Source: M55B177 sp034722275
GTDB lineage: Bacteria; Chloroflexota; Dehalococcoidia; GIF9; AB-539-J10
NCBI GenBank assembly: GCA_034722275.1
Contig: JAYENW010000031.1
Span: 1-55,501, forward strand
Direction: 5' to 3'
Length of the DNA: 55,501 bases
Part shown: positions 1 through 8,219 of the stretch, piece by piece
Position numbering within the stretch: the stretch's first letter is position 1
Layout: each line of letters begins with the position of its first letter
Position numbers and translations under genes: made by a program
The notes under the pieces: model-generated
What the model saw: only the letters and a program-made list of their open reading frames with translations
What the model was told of the DNA's origin: nothing
Databases searched by the model: none

Positions 1-47
1 ACCTCTTGCGTGTGAAGCAAGCGCTCTCACCACTGAGCTAACCGCCC
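1..47 (-). tRNA. tRNA-Val (anticodon CAC), 3' part cut by window edge
   Basis: Read on the minus strand, the gene starts with acceptor strand GGGCGGT at 47-41, followed by TA, a D arm (GCTC...GAGC) and an anticodon stem CTTGC/GCAAG closing the seven-base loop TTCACAC. The anticodon is CAC, which reads the valine codon GUG. The variable loop, T arm and 3' acceptor strand lie outside the window, so this is truncated by the edge and not a broken gene. A good promoter lies just upstream at 60-88. Confidence 0.85.
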
Positions 48-59
48 AGCAGAAAAATC

Positions 60-88
60 ATTTTACCTCAAAAAGCACCATTTGTAAA
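60..88 (-). promoter_or_regulatory. sigma70-type promoter for tRNA-Val
   Basis: On the minus strand a -35 box TTTACA (88-83, 5 of 6 consensus) and a -10 box TAAAAT (65-60, 5 of 6) are separated by exactly 17 bases. The predicted start near 53 lies about 6 bases before the tRNA 5' end at 47, as expected for a tRNA transcript processed by RNase P. Confidence 0.6.
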
Positions 89-236
89 TTTGGGGTCAGT
101 GTTATAGTGCTGTATCAAAACATTGTATCCACTTCAAGAGCCTGATTGAACAGCCACTCCACCCAGTATTATTGTTATTCTAAATAACATAACTTGAAAA
201 GTGTCTCGCACGTCCTGGACACCGCACACTTTTTAT

Positions 237-266
237 TTGACCATTTTTTATAGGCGATGCTAAACT
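237..266 (+). promoter_or_regulatory. extended -10 promoter for tRNA-Met
   Basis: TTGACC at 237-242 (5 of 6) and TAAACT at 261-266 are 18 bases apart, and the -10 is preceded by TGC, an extended -10 element. The predicted start near 273 is about 7 bases upstream of the tRNA-Met 5' end. The 48-236 stretch upstream shows no gene. Confidence 0.5.
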
Positions 267-279
267 ATTCTTCGCTTAT

Positions 280-351
<72 letters not shown>

Positions 352-354
352 CTT

Positions 355-1179
355 CTATATCAGAAGCCTCAAGCTCAAAGTCTGGCACTTAGGGCAAAAA
401 TAAGTACCACGGTTTCGCACCAAAATACGCTCAATCAGAGTGCCACAAACAAGACACCGCTTACCACCTCTATGGGCAACTTGGAAATTGAATTGAGCCA
501 GGCCCAGTTGCCCTTCAGGACGAATATAGGTATCCACGCTAGCCCCTTTGTCACTGATGGCTGAGCGAAGAACATTTTGAATAGAGCGGTGTAGATTTTG
601 AATTTCTTCGGGTGACAAGGTATCCGCTTTACTCAAGGGATGGATGTGAGCAGCGAACAAAGCTTCGTCAGCATACATATTGCCAATCCCGGCAATGATG
701 CTCTGATCAATGAGTGCTGCTTTTATGGGAATGTGGTGTTTACTTAATCTTTGTGCTAGAACGCAAGGAGTAAAGTTTTCGCCTAATGGCTCAGGGCCCA
801 GTTCATTCAATATAATATCACTATCTTTCACCAACCATATCAGCCCGAAACGGCGTGGGTCACGAAACACAACTTCGCTGCCATTGGAAAAGCGGAACAC
901 TGCTCTGGCATAGGGATCAAGTATTCCTGGGTTGAGTAACAAGGAGCCAGTCATTCTGAAGTGCATAACCAGTGAATTCCCTCGCAAATGAAAAATGAGA
1001 TATTTCCCCCGGCGCGTAAGGCTCTCCACAGTCTTTCCGGTTAACCTATGGCGCAGACCCTCGGTTGCAATTCCAGAAACCAAGCTGGCGTCAAAGATAA
1101 CAACTTCTGTAAAACTTTGTCCCAGCACCCAGGGCAAAAGCTCATTTTTAATTGTCTCTACCTCAGGCAATTCCGGCAT
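355..1179 (-). CDS. mutM: formamidopyrimidine-DNA glycosylase (Fpg/MutM)
   Basis: This bifunctional DNA glycosylase/AP lyase removes oxidised purines such as 8-oxoguanine. The start at 1179 is chosen because it gives an N terminus MPELPEVET. After Met removal the new N-terminal Pro is the catalytic nucleophile, followed by the catalytic Glu, so the 10-residue upstream extension is not used. At 274 aa it has the usual length. The conserved lysine region (RGKYLIF), the helix-two-turn-helix segment and a C-terminal zinc finger (CLVC ... CPKC) are all present. Its upstream region shares a palindromic -10 element with the divergent nfnA. Confidence 0.95.
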   Translation of the reverse strand: MPELPEVETIKNELLPWVLGQSFTEVVIFDASLVSGIATEGLRHRLTGKTVESLTRRGKYLIFHLRGNSLVMHFRMTGSLLLNPGILDPYARAVFRFSNGSEVVFRDPRRFGLIWLVKDSDIILNELGPEPLGENFTPCVLAQRLSKHHIPIKAALIDQSIIAGIGNMYADEALFAAHIHPLSKADTLSPEEIQNLHRSIQNVLRSAISDKGASVDTYIRPEGQLGLAQFNFQVAHRGGKRCLVCGTLIERILVRNRGTYFCPKCQTLSLRLLI

Positions 1180-1204
1180 TTCCCCGCCCAGTATAACACC
1201 AGAC

Positions 1205-1241
1205 TTCACAAATCGAACCCACTGAGGCTATAATTATAGCC
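1205..1241 (+). promoter_or_regulatory. nfnAB promoter with a 16-bp palindrome over the -10 box
   Basis: TTCACA (1205-1210, 5 of 6) and TATAAT (1229-1234) are 18 bases apart. The start would fall near 1241, giving a leader of about 25 bases with the Shine-Dalgarno AAAGGAGG before the nfnA ATG at 1266. The -10 sits in the perfect palindrome GGCTATAATTATAGCC (1226-1241), so TATAAT also reads on the minus strand towards mutM. The minus-strand -35 is poor. The palindrome could instead be an operator. Confidence 0.5.
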
Positions 1242-1265
1242 ATTTTGTAAAGCAAAGGAGGATAC

Positions 1266-2105
1266 ATGTACCAAATTTTAGCTCGAGAGGACCTCAGTCC
1301 TGGTATTCATTTATTCAAGATAAAAGCCCCCGAAGTAGCCAGGAAAGCTCACCCAGGACAATTTGTTATCGTCAGGGGCGATGAGAAAGGAGAACGTATT
1401 CCTCTCACCATTGCTGATTGGGATGAGGAAAACGGAAGTGTGACCATCGTTTTCATGGAAGTGGGCACCACCACCAAGAAATTGGCCTGCCTTAAAGTTG
1501 GTGATTACCTCATTAATTTTGTTGGACCGCTGGGGCGCCCTACAGAGATTGACAAATTTGGCACGGTAATCTGTGTTGCTGGAGGATTCGCTATTGCCAC
1601 CATTGTGCCCATTGCCCGAGCCATGAGACAAGCAGGAAATAAGATTATCTCCATTATGGGGTTCCGCACCAAAGACCTGGTTTTCTGGGAGGAACGATTG
1701 GGAAGCGTAAGCGACGAACTCATAGTAACTACTGATGATGGCTCATATAAGCGTAAAGGATTGGTCACAGAGCCTTTAAAGGAACTTCTGCAGAGTATCA
1801 AAGTTGGCCGGGTCATTGCCATCGGTCCCACAATAATGATGAAATTCTGTTCCTTAACTAGCAAACCATTTGGTGTCAAAACCATTGTTAGCCTTAACCC
1901 CATAATGGTTGATGGCACAGGAATGTGCGGTTGCTGTCGTGTCTCTGTAGGTAATCAAACCAAGTTTGCCTGTGTAGATGGGCCAGATTTCGATGGACAT
2001 GAAGTAGACTGGGATTTGCTCATGAACCGCCAACGTACTTATTTAAGCGAGGAAAAGGAATCACTGGAAATCTGGGAAAAGAGCATGTCCACATCAAGGA
2101 GATGA
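1266..2105 (+). CDS. NfnA/SudB-like FAD/NAD(P)-binding subunit of ferredoxin-NADP oxidoreductase
   Basis: This is a ferredoxin-reductase-fold subunit (279 aa) of the kind found in electron-bifurcating NADH-dependent ferredoxin:NADP oxidoreductase (NfnA) and in sulfide dehydrogenase (SudB). An N-terminal FAD-binding barrel contains HPGQFVIVR and RIPLTI. A nucleotide-binding half follows with VAGGFAIATIVPIARA. A C-terminal cysteine cluster, MCGCCRVSVG...FACVDGPDFDG, is the [2Fe-2S] ligand region. It starts at ATG after a strong AAAGGAGG and lies 6 bases before its partner, so the two form one operon. Whether it bifurcates electrons or works with polysulfide cannot be told from sequence alone. 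Confidence 0.88.
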   Translation: MYQILAREDLSPGIHLFKIKAPEVARKAHPGQFVIVRGDEKGERIPLTIADWDEENGSVTIVFMEVGTTTKKLACLKVGDYLINFVGPLGRPTEIDKFGTVICVAGGFAIATIVPIARAMRQAGNKIISIMGFRTKDLVFWEERLGSVSDELIVTTDDGSYKRKGLVTEPLKELLQSIKVGRVIAIGPTIMMKFCSLTSKPFGVKTIVSLNPIMVDGTGMCGCCRVSVGNQTKFACVDGPDFDGHEVDWDLLMNRQRTYLSEEKESLEIWEKSMSTSRR

Positions 2106-2111
2106 AAAGTT

Positions 2112-3518
2112 ATGGCTGAGAAGAAAAAAATAAATCTGAATCGGGTGTCTATGCCAAAGCAAGCACCCGATGCAAGAAAAAGAAATTTCAATGAGGTAGC
2201 CTTGGGGTATACTTTTGAACAAGCAGTTGAGGAGGCAAACCGTTGCCTGCAACTACCAAAACCTGGCTGCATTAAAGGTTGCCCTGTCGATATAGATATT
2301 CCAGGATTCATAAGAGCAATAAGTGAAGGTAATATGCCTGAGGCAGTGAGGATACTTAAGGATAAAAACAGCCTTCCTGGTATTTGTGGCCGAGTTTGTC
2401 CCCAGGAAACTCAATGCGAGATGACCTGTCTTCTAGCTAAGAAAGGCGCCCCTATAGCTATAGGCCGTTTGGAGCGCTATGTGGCTGATTGGGAACAAGC
2501 TCATCCTGAAGTTACAGCACAACAAAAGGAACGTATAAAGTTTAATGATAAGAGGGTAGCTGTAATTGGCTCAGGACCAGCGGGGTTAACCTGCGCTGCC
2601 GACCTGGCTAAATTGGGGTATAGAGTTACTATCTTTGAAGCACTTCATGTGACTGGCGGCGTGCTGACATACGGTATCCCAGAATTTAGACTGCCAAAGC
2701 AGATTGTACAGCGTGAAGTTAGTTATGTAATGTCACTGGGCGTAGAAATCAAGCTTGATCATATAATAGGCAAAATAGCTACTGTAGACGAGCTTTTGCA
2801 AAATGGCTATGACGCTGTTTTCTTAGCTCCAGGAGCTGGAGCTCCAATGTTTTTGAATATTCCCGGCGAAAATCTCAGTGGTGTGTATTCCGCCAATGAA
2901 TTTCTTACACGAACTAACTTGATGAAGGCTTACCTTTTTCCTCAATACGATACACCTATAAAAGTAGGAAAAAGAGTGGCAGTTTTTGGTGGTGGCAATG
3001 TAGCTATGGATGCTTCCAGATGCGCACTACGGCTTGGTGCCAAAGAGGTTTACATTGTCTACCGCCGCTCCGAAGTTGAGATGCCAGCAAGAGCTGAAGA
3101 AAGAGAGAATGCCAAAGAAGAAGGAGTGATTTTTAAGCTTCTAACTAACCCTAAAAGATTTATCGGTGATGAACAGGGCAGAGTTAAAGCAGTAGAATTG
3201 TATGAAATGGAGCTGGGTGAGCCTGACGAAAGCGGCCGACGCCGGCCTATTCCCAAACCAGGGACTGAATTTATCATGGACATTGATATCGCTATACCTG
3301 CGCTGGGTACCAGACCCAATCCCATTATTCCTTCAACGACTGAAGGACTTGAGCTTACCAGATGGGGCACGATAACAACTGATGAGGCTACAGGCAGAAC
3401 CAGCAAAGAAAAAGTTTGGTGTGGAGGAGATATGGCTACCGGTGCGGCAACGGTTATCAGTGCTATGGGAGCAGCCAAACGAGCCGCTGTGAATATTGAT
3501 GCCTACTTAAAAGGATAA
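2112..3518 (+). CDS. NfnB/SudA, glutamate synthase small-subunit-like NADPH oxidoreductase
   Basis: At 468 aa this matches the family that includes NfnB, SudA and the GltD-like subunit of NADPH-glutamate synthase. The N-terminal part carries two cysteine clusters for [4Fe-4S] centres (CLQLPKPGCIKGCPVDIDIPG and CGRVCPQETQCEMTC). A first dinucleotide-binding motif (VAVIGSGPAGLTCAADLA) binds FAD and a second (VAVFGGGNVAMDASRCALR) binds NAD(P). A C-terminal GGDMATGAATVI motif closes the FAD site. No glutamate synthase large subunit is adjacent, while an NfnA-like partner is directly upstream, so a redox-balancing heterodimer is more likely than glutamate synthesis. Its end is only 4 bases from the convergent polA end. 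Confidence 0.9.
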   Translation: MAEKKKINLNRVSMPKQAPDARKRNFNEVALGYTFEQAVEEANRCLQLPKPGCIKGCPVDIDIPGFIRAISEGNMPEAVRILKDKNSLPGICGRVCPQETQCEMTCLLAKKGAPIAIGRLERYVADWEQAHPEVTAQQKERIKFNDKRVAVIGSGPAGLTCAADLAKLGYRVTIFEALHVTGGVLTYGIPEFRLPKQIVQREVSYVMSLGVEIKLDHIIGKIATVDELLQNGYDAVFLAPGAGAPMFLNIPGENLSGVYSANEFLTRTNLMKAYLFPQYDTPIKVGKRVAVFGGGNVAMDASRCALRLGAKEVYIVYRRSEVEMPARAEERENAKEEGVIFKLLTNPKRFIGDEQGRVKAVELYEMELGEPDESGRRRPIPKPGTEFIMDIDIAIPALGTRPNPIIPSTTEGLELTRWGTITTDEATGRTSKEKVWCGGDMATGAATVISAMGAAKRAAVNIDAYLKG

Positions 3519-3522
3519 ATTT

Positions 3523-6204
3523 TCAGGCCATCTCTCCCCAATTTTTGCCCACTTTGATATCTATCTTCAAAGGCACGCAGAGTTTTACAGCTTGAGACAT
3601 CAGTTGGCTAACCAAAAACTTCATTTCCTCCATTTCCTCCTGGAGAACTTCGAAAAGCAGCTCATCATGGATCTGCAGCAGCATCTTGCTTCTAAAGCCC
3701 TGTCTTTTCATCTCTTGATAAAGGTTAATCATGGCAATTTTAATGATGTCGGCCGATGTACCCTGCACCGGAGCATTTATCGCCATTCTCTCCGCAGCCT
3801 CTCTTACCTGCCTGTTGTAAGAATTGATTTCAGGTAGGAAACGCCGCCTCCCTATCAATGTTTGAACATAACCCCATTTTCTCGCCTGCTCTTTAGTTCT
3901 TTCAAGATATTCCTTCACTTGAGGATACCTTTCAAAGTAAAGGGCAATAAATTGAGATGCCTCTTCGCGAGTGAAATTAGTGGCTTGCTCCAAGCCATAA
4001 TCACTCATGCCATAAACAACGCCAAAATTAACCGTCTTGGCATTACGGCGCATTTCAGGTGTAACCTGACCCTCGGGAACATTGAAAAGCCGCGAGGCAG
4101 TAGTAGTATGAATATCCTCATCGTTGAGAAAAGCAGTGATGAGTTCTTTATCCTGAGAAAGGTGTGCTAAAACTCTGAGGTCTATCTGGGAATAATCAGC
4201 GCTGAGTAACAGGGATCCTGTCGGCGCTATAATAGCTTGCCTTATCTTATTTCCCAATTCTCCCTTTGTAGGGATATTCTGCAAATTTGGTTCACTGGAA
4301 GAAAGCCTCCCTGTAGCCGTGCCCACTTGATTAAAAGTAGTATGTAATCTCCCCGTTTCATGGTTGATGAGCGCTGGTAAAGCATCAACATACGTTGACT
4401 TGAGCTTACTGAGCTGACGATATTGCAATACAAAATCAACCACAGGATGAGTAACTTTCAGTGTTTCCAGTATCTGCGCTTCGGTAGAATAGCCAGTTTT
4501 TGTCTTCCGCGCCGATGGCAGCTTTAACTCCCCAAAAAGAACATCTCTTAATTGCCGCGGTGAATTAACATTAAATTTATGTCCCACACTGTTATAGATT
4601 TCCGCTTCCAATCTGGCTATTTCATTTCCCAAACTGTGAGACAATTCGCGAAGTAAACTGCTATCGAGGGCAACTCCATTCCTCTCCATATCCACTAACA
4701 CGGGAATCAAAGGTAATTCCACTTCATAGAAAACTTTCTCCAGGTCTTGTTGATGTAGTTCACTTTCCAGTCCAGTCTTTAAATCCCAAATAATATTGGC
4801 ATTGACACAGGCACAACTAGCCAAATCATCTGCTGTCATTATAACCAGAGACTTTTGTTTTTTTTCTCTCATCCCGCTTGGGGATCTTATCTCAATGCCC
4901 AACCTGTTAAAGGCAATTGCTTTCAAGCTCAAGTTTTTCTCACCAAGAAGATAAGCGGCGATCATAATATCAAATTTCAGATTCCTTAATTCCACATCGT
5001 TAGGCAACAAAGACATCAACTGCTTGCCACTATAAGTGATTTTGCTCATGACGGAATTTTCCAGGATTGGCCTCAACCTGACCATTACTTCTATCGGCAG
5101 CATCTGCTTAAGGGGAAGCTCACTATAGCCCAAGGAAATATAAAATGACTTTCCTTTAATGGGTGACAGTGTTATACTCACCAACTCTTTGCCAGCACTT
5201 TCCACCCCAATAACAAGTTCTTCCACCATTTTTATCTGAGCTATGGCTTGATCCAGAGCCGCTTCATTTTCTATTATGTGCATCTCGCCTGATAAGAAAG
5301 AGGGAAATTTCTCTTTCCTTTCTATATTTAAATCCTGAGGTAACTTAGGAAGCAGTTTAATAAACTCCAGTTCTTGAAAAAGTTTTACTACTTCGCCACG
5401 GTCATAGCTAGCTACCTTACAAGCTTCCAGGTTCAGATTGATAGGGACATTGTGGACAATAGTAGTCAATTCTATATTTCGCAATACCTGGGATTTATGC
5501 TGGAGCAATGTTGCTTGCAGCTTGCTTGGCATAACATCATCAATATAAGCATAAATGCCCTCCACATCACCAAACTGCTGCAGCAACTTAGCAGCAGTTT
5601 TCTCACCTACGCCAGGGATGCCAGGGATATTATCAGAGATATCCCCTGCCAAAGCTTTAAGGTCAGGAATCACTCTCGGCTCAACACCATACTTCTGTTT
5701 CACCGCTTCTTCATTGTAAAGAACTGTAGCATCAAAGGATCGTCTGGGAATAAAAGTACTTACCCTAGGAGAAACAAGTTGCAGCATATCATTGTCACCG
5801 CTCACGATAATAGTCTCAACACCTTGCTCGCTAGCTTGCCAGCTTAAAGTGCCCAAGACATCATCCGCTTCAAAACCATCGACTTCGAAAATAGGAATAT
5901 GGAATTTCTCGGCCACTTGGTGTACACGCTTTATCTGATCGATCAACTCTTGTGGTGCCTTAGGCCGCTGCGCCTTATATTGCTCAAACTTCTCCACTCT
6001 AAAAGTTGGCGTCGGGCGATCAAAAGCGATAGCCCAGTAAGTAGGATTTAACTCACGAAGCACTTTAAGCAAGATGCTGGCAAAGCCATAAACAGCATTT
6101 ACAACTTCACCCGTCCTGGATACTGTCAGAGGAGGCAAGGCATGAAAAGCGCGATGCACCAAGGCATTACCATCATAAAGTAAGAGGAACGGTTCTTTTT
6201 TCAA
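3523..6204 (-). CDS. polA: DNA polymerase I, with a degenerate 3'-5' exonuclease domain
   Basis: Pol I fills gaps and removes RNA primers during replication and repair. The 893-aa protein has an N-terminal 5'-3' FEN nuclease (GFEADDVLGTL, GDISDNIPGIPGVGEKTA), a middle exonuclease-like domain and a C-terminal polymerase domain. The polymerase keeps motif A (ADYSQIDLR, D670), motif B (RRNAKTVNFGVVYG) and motif C (QIHDELLFEV, D847). In the middle domain the metal ligands seem lost: Exo I reads VIGVES instead of FDTET, Exo II has no clear NxxxD, and Exo III reads CACVNAN instead of YAAEDAD. That indicates no proofreading, as in Taq polymerase. The start is TTG with AAAGAG upstream. Confidence 0.95.
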   Translation of the reverse strand: MKKEPFLLLYDGNALVHRAFHALPPLTVSRTGEVVNAVYGFASILLKVLRELNPTYWAIAFDRPTPTFRVEKFEQYKAQRPKAPQELIDQIKRVHQVAEKFHIPIFEVDGFEADDVLGTLSWQASEQGVETIIVSGDNDMLQLVSPRVSTFIPRRSFDATVLYNEEAVKQKYGVEPRVIPDLKALAGDISDNIPGIPGVGEKTAAKLLQQFGDVEGIYAYIDDVMPSKLQATLLQHKSQVLRNIELTTIVHNVPINLNLEACKVASYDRGEVVKLFQELEFIKLLPKLPQDLNIERKEKFPSFLSGEMHIIENEAALDQAIAQIKMVEELVIGVESAGKELVSITLSPIKGKSFYISLGYSELPLKQMLPIEVMVRLRPILENSVMSKITYSGKQLMSLLPNDVELRNLKFDIMIAAYLLGEKNLSLKAIAFNRLGIEIRSPSGMREKKQKSLVIMTADDLASCACVNANIIWDLKTGLESELHQQDLEKVFYEVELPLIPVLVDMERNGVALDSSLLRELSHSLGNEIARLEAEIYNSVGHKFNVNSPRQLRDVLFGELKLPSARKTKTGYSTEAQILETLKVTHPVVDFVLQYRQLSKLKSTYVDALPALINHETGRLHTTFNQVGTATGRLSSSEPNLQNIPTKGELGNKIRQAIIAPTGSLLLSADYSQIDLRVLAHLSQDKELITAFLNDEDIHTTTASRLFNVPEGQVTPEMRRNAKTVNFGVVYGMSDYGLEQATNFTREEASQFIALYFERYPQVKEYLERTKEQARKWGYVQTLIGRRRFLPEINSYNRQVREAAERMAINAPVQGTSADIIKIAMINLYQEMKRQGFRSKMLLQIHDELLFEVLQEEMEEMKFLVSQLMSQAVKLCVPLKIDIKVGKNWGEMA

Positions 6205-6343
6205 CGCTCTTTAGTTTATTATATAATTTTTTGCTGTATCAATTTTCTCAACCTGATTCACCTAAATTCTTAATACTGTTCAGAACTGCTATGCTCAACA
6301 ACAATACTGAGCAGCATAAGGTCAATTGGCATCCCCTGGCCGA

Positions 6344-7762
6344 TCAAGAATATCTGGGTTTGTGAATTGGTCTGATATCACCACGATAATCGGGGGCAAT
6401 GATGTTAAATACCAAGCTCAGCCTGGGGTCCACCATCCGGGAACTGAATCGGACTTCAAGTTCCTCCAGAGAGGCGCAAGTGGTAATTACAGTAGGTAGC
6501 ATGGCATTGTAGCGATAGTTTATCAATTGATATAGCTTTTCTTGAGCCCAGGGTGTGGCTGATTGCTGCCCAAAATCATCTAATATCAACACCGGCGCTG
6601 TTCTAATTGTTTCAAAAAACTCATCGTAAGATATCTTGCTCTCAAGACTAAAAGTTGAGCGCAGGTGGTCAAGAAGATCAGGAACTACAACAAAAGAGAC
6701 TGGCTTATCCTGCGCCATCCGATAATTAGCAATGGCAGCGGCTAGGTGAGTTTTACCACAACCATTGACGCCCTGGAATACCAGCCAGCCATCTGGATTA
6801 GAGGCGAATTCTTTGGCAAGCTGAAAGGCTTGTCGCAAGTTCTGACGTTGCTCTGGGGAAAGATTTAGCCGCTTACAATCAAAATTATCAAAGGTCATCC
6901 TGCGCAGCAACTTTAACTGTAAAGGTGATTGCTCCATCTCGCTTCCAGTGATAGGAAAGATTGTATATGTGTGACAAAATTCCCCATTAGCAAGATGCTG
7001 ACCCAATCGCTTATCAAGTTTTTCTATGCCCACATCGCTAGTAATCACTGTGGGCAAGCTGGCATTAAAACGATGATTAAAAAGCTGTTCCAGTTTTTCC
7101 TGGGCCCAGGGAGTAGCGCTTCCTGCATTAAGATCATCAAGAATCAACAACGGAATATTCTTTATTCGCTCAAACAGGTCATCATAGCTCAAATCTGATG
7201 AAGGACTGAAAGCGGAACGGAGATGGTCCAGGAGGTCAGAAACCCCAATATAAAATACAGGCTGTCCCATGCCCAGGCGGTGGTTTGCAATGGCACAAGC
7301 CAGGTGAGTTTTGCCACAACCAGTAGGACCCAATAAAATTAGCCATCCTTCAGGATTATCGGCAAATGTTCGGGCAGCTTGGTAAATTTGAGGAAAGTAT
7401 CCTTGTGAAACAGTATCACCCTTCCCTTCAGGTGATAAAGTATCGAACGTAAACTTACATAATATGCCAAGATTGCTATATCTCTCTAAATATCTTAATT
7501 TCTCCTCCTGTAAATGAGATGCTCGGCATAGGCAAGGCACTATGCGACTGAAATCAGGTTGCCCTGAATCCAGTAAGGGATGAATAAAACCAGCTCCCTT
7601 ACAGATGGGGCAGATCCCCTCTTTACTTCCGTTGCTATCTTCTGGGATACGACGAGGAGAGGTATTACCTTTTGACAAGGTGTCCGTATTTGCCCTCGAT
7701 GTATTTGTTGGGACTACCTTCTTTAAAACTTTGTCTATACTTTCCACCTTTTTTACCCTCAC
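6344..7762 (-). CDS. tandem double-AAA+ DnaC/DnaI-like helicase loader
   Basis: The 472-aa protein has an N-terminal cysteine motif (C51-x2-C54 ... C77-x-C79), probably zinc-binding, then two consecutive DnaC/IstB-type ATPase domains. Domain 1 has Walker A GPTGCGKT (145-152) and Walker B LLILDD (205-210). Domain 2 has GVNGCGKT (331-338) and VLILDD (391-396). The two domains are clear duplicates (both contain SATPWAQEKL). Domain 2 keeps the arginine of the SSRM motif (R442), while domain 1 has H256 there. It follows dnaD and dnaB in the same operon, which supports loading of the DnaB helicase. The GTG start at 7762 overlaps dnaD by 98 bases; a start further in, such as the TTG before residues LSKGNTSP, would remove most of the overlap. 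Confidence 0.85.
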   Translation of the reverse strand: MRVKKVESIDKVLKKVVPTNTSRANTDTLSKGNTSPRRIPEDSNGSKEGICPICKGAGFIHPLLDSGQPDFSRIVPCLCRASHLQEEKLRYLERYSNLGILCKFTFDTLSPEGKGDTVSQGYFPQIYQAARTFADNPEGWLILLGPTGCGKTHLACAIANHRLGMGQPVFYIGVSDLLDHLRSAFSPSSDLSYDDLFERIKNIPLLILDDLNAGSATPWAQEKLEQLFNHRFNASLPTVITSDVGIEKLDKRLGQHLANGEFCHTYTIFPITGSEMEQSPLQLKLLRRMTFDNFDCKRLNLSPEQRQNLRQAFQLAKEFASNPDGWLVFQGVNGCGKTHLAAAIANYRMAQDKPVSFVVVPDLLDHLRSTFSLESKISYDEFFETIRTAPVLILDDFGQQSATPWAQEKLYQLINYRYNAMLPTVITTCASLEELEVRFSSRMVDPRLSLVFNIIAPDYRGDIRPIHKPRYS

Positions 7763-8219
7763 TAGCCCAATGTTCTAAAATACGGGAGATGTATCTCCAA
7801 CTGCGCTTATTCAACATAACTGCTTCTTCGAAGGCTTGTTTAATCCATTGCTCAGGATAGATTTTCTCAGCCTCTTTAAGCTCCTCGGCAATCATGGGCG
7901 TTATCATACCGATATTTTGCTCATAAAGCGTAAAGATGCTTTCTCGATGTGTGGGGCTATGAATTGACTCATAAGCCTCCTCCGCTTTTACTTCAATTCT
8001 CCGCAAAATGCCATAATTAGTTGCCAGTTCCAGGACCTGGCGCAATTTTTTTTCATCCACCCCTGCTACTAAGGTGACACAAGGTGATATCTCCCTATAG
8101 GTAACGAAAGAAGAAAAACCTTGCTTCCGATTTAGCAAGTAAAAAATATAAAGTATTATTTTAAGCTCAGCTACATCTGAAATTTTTGGCATTGCTTGAG
8201 TTAGAAAAATATCTCTCAT
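7665..8219 (-). CDS. dnaD: DnaD-domain replication initiation protein
   Basis: At 184 aa this resembles DnaD/DnaB2-family primosome proteins, which help bring the replicative helicase to DNA. The N-terminal half looks like a winged helix (residues about 10-75). The C-terminal half matches the DnaD domain: EQNIGMITPMIAEEL, then WIKQAFEEAV and the closing YISRILEHWASEGK. Its ATG overlaps the dnaB stop as ATGA, so translation is coupled, and its 3' end overlaps the DnaC-like gene. The residues after about 160 are basic and look unstructured. Position between dnaB and a DnaC-like ATPase fits a complete loading module. Confidence 0.85.
   Translation of the reverse strand: MRDIFLTQAMPKISDVAELKIILYIFYLLNRKQGFSSFVTYREISPCVTLVAGVDEKKLRQVLELATNYGILRRIEVKAEEAYESIHSPTHRESIFTLYEQNIGMITPMIAEELKEAEKIYPEQWIKQAFEEAVMLNKRSWRYISRILEHWASEGKKGGKYRQSFKEGSPNKYIEGKYGHLVKR

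Noticed and set aside
2112..3518. Glutamate synthase small subunit (GltD)
   Set aside because: No large subunit nearby, and it directly follows an NfnA/SudB-type gene, so NfnB/SudA is preferred.
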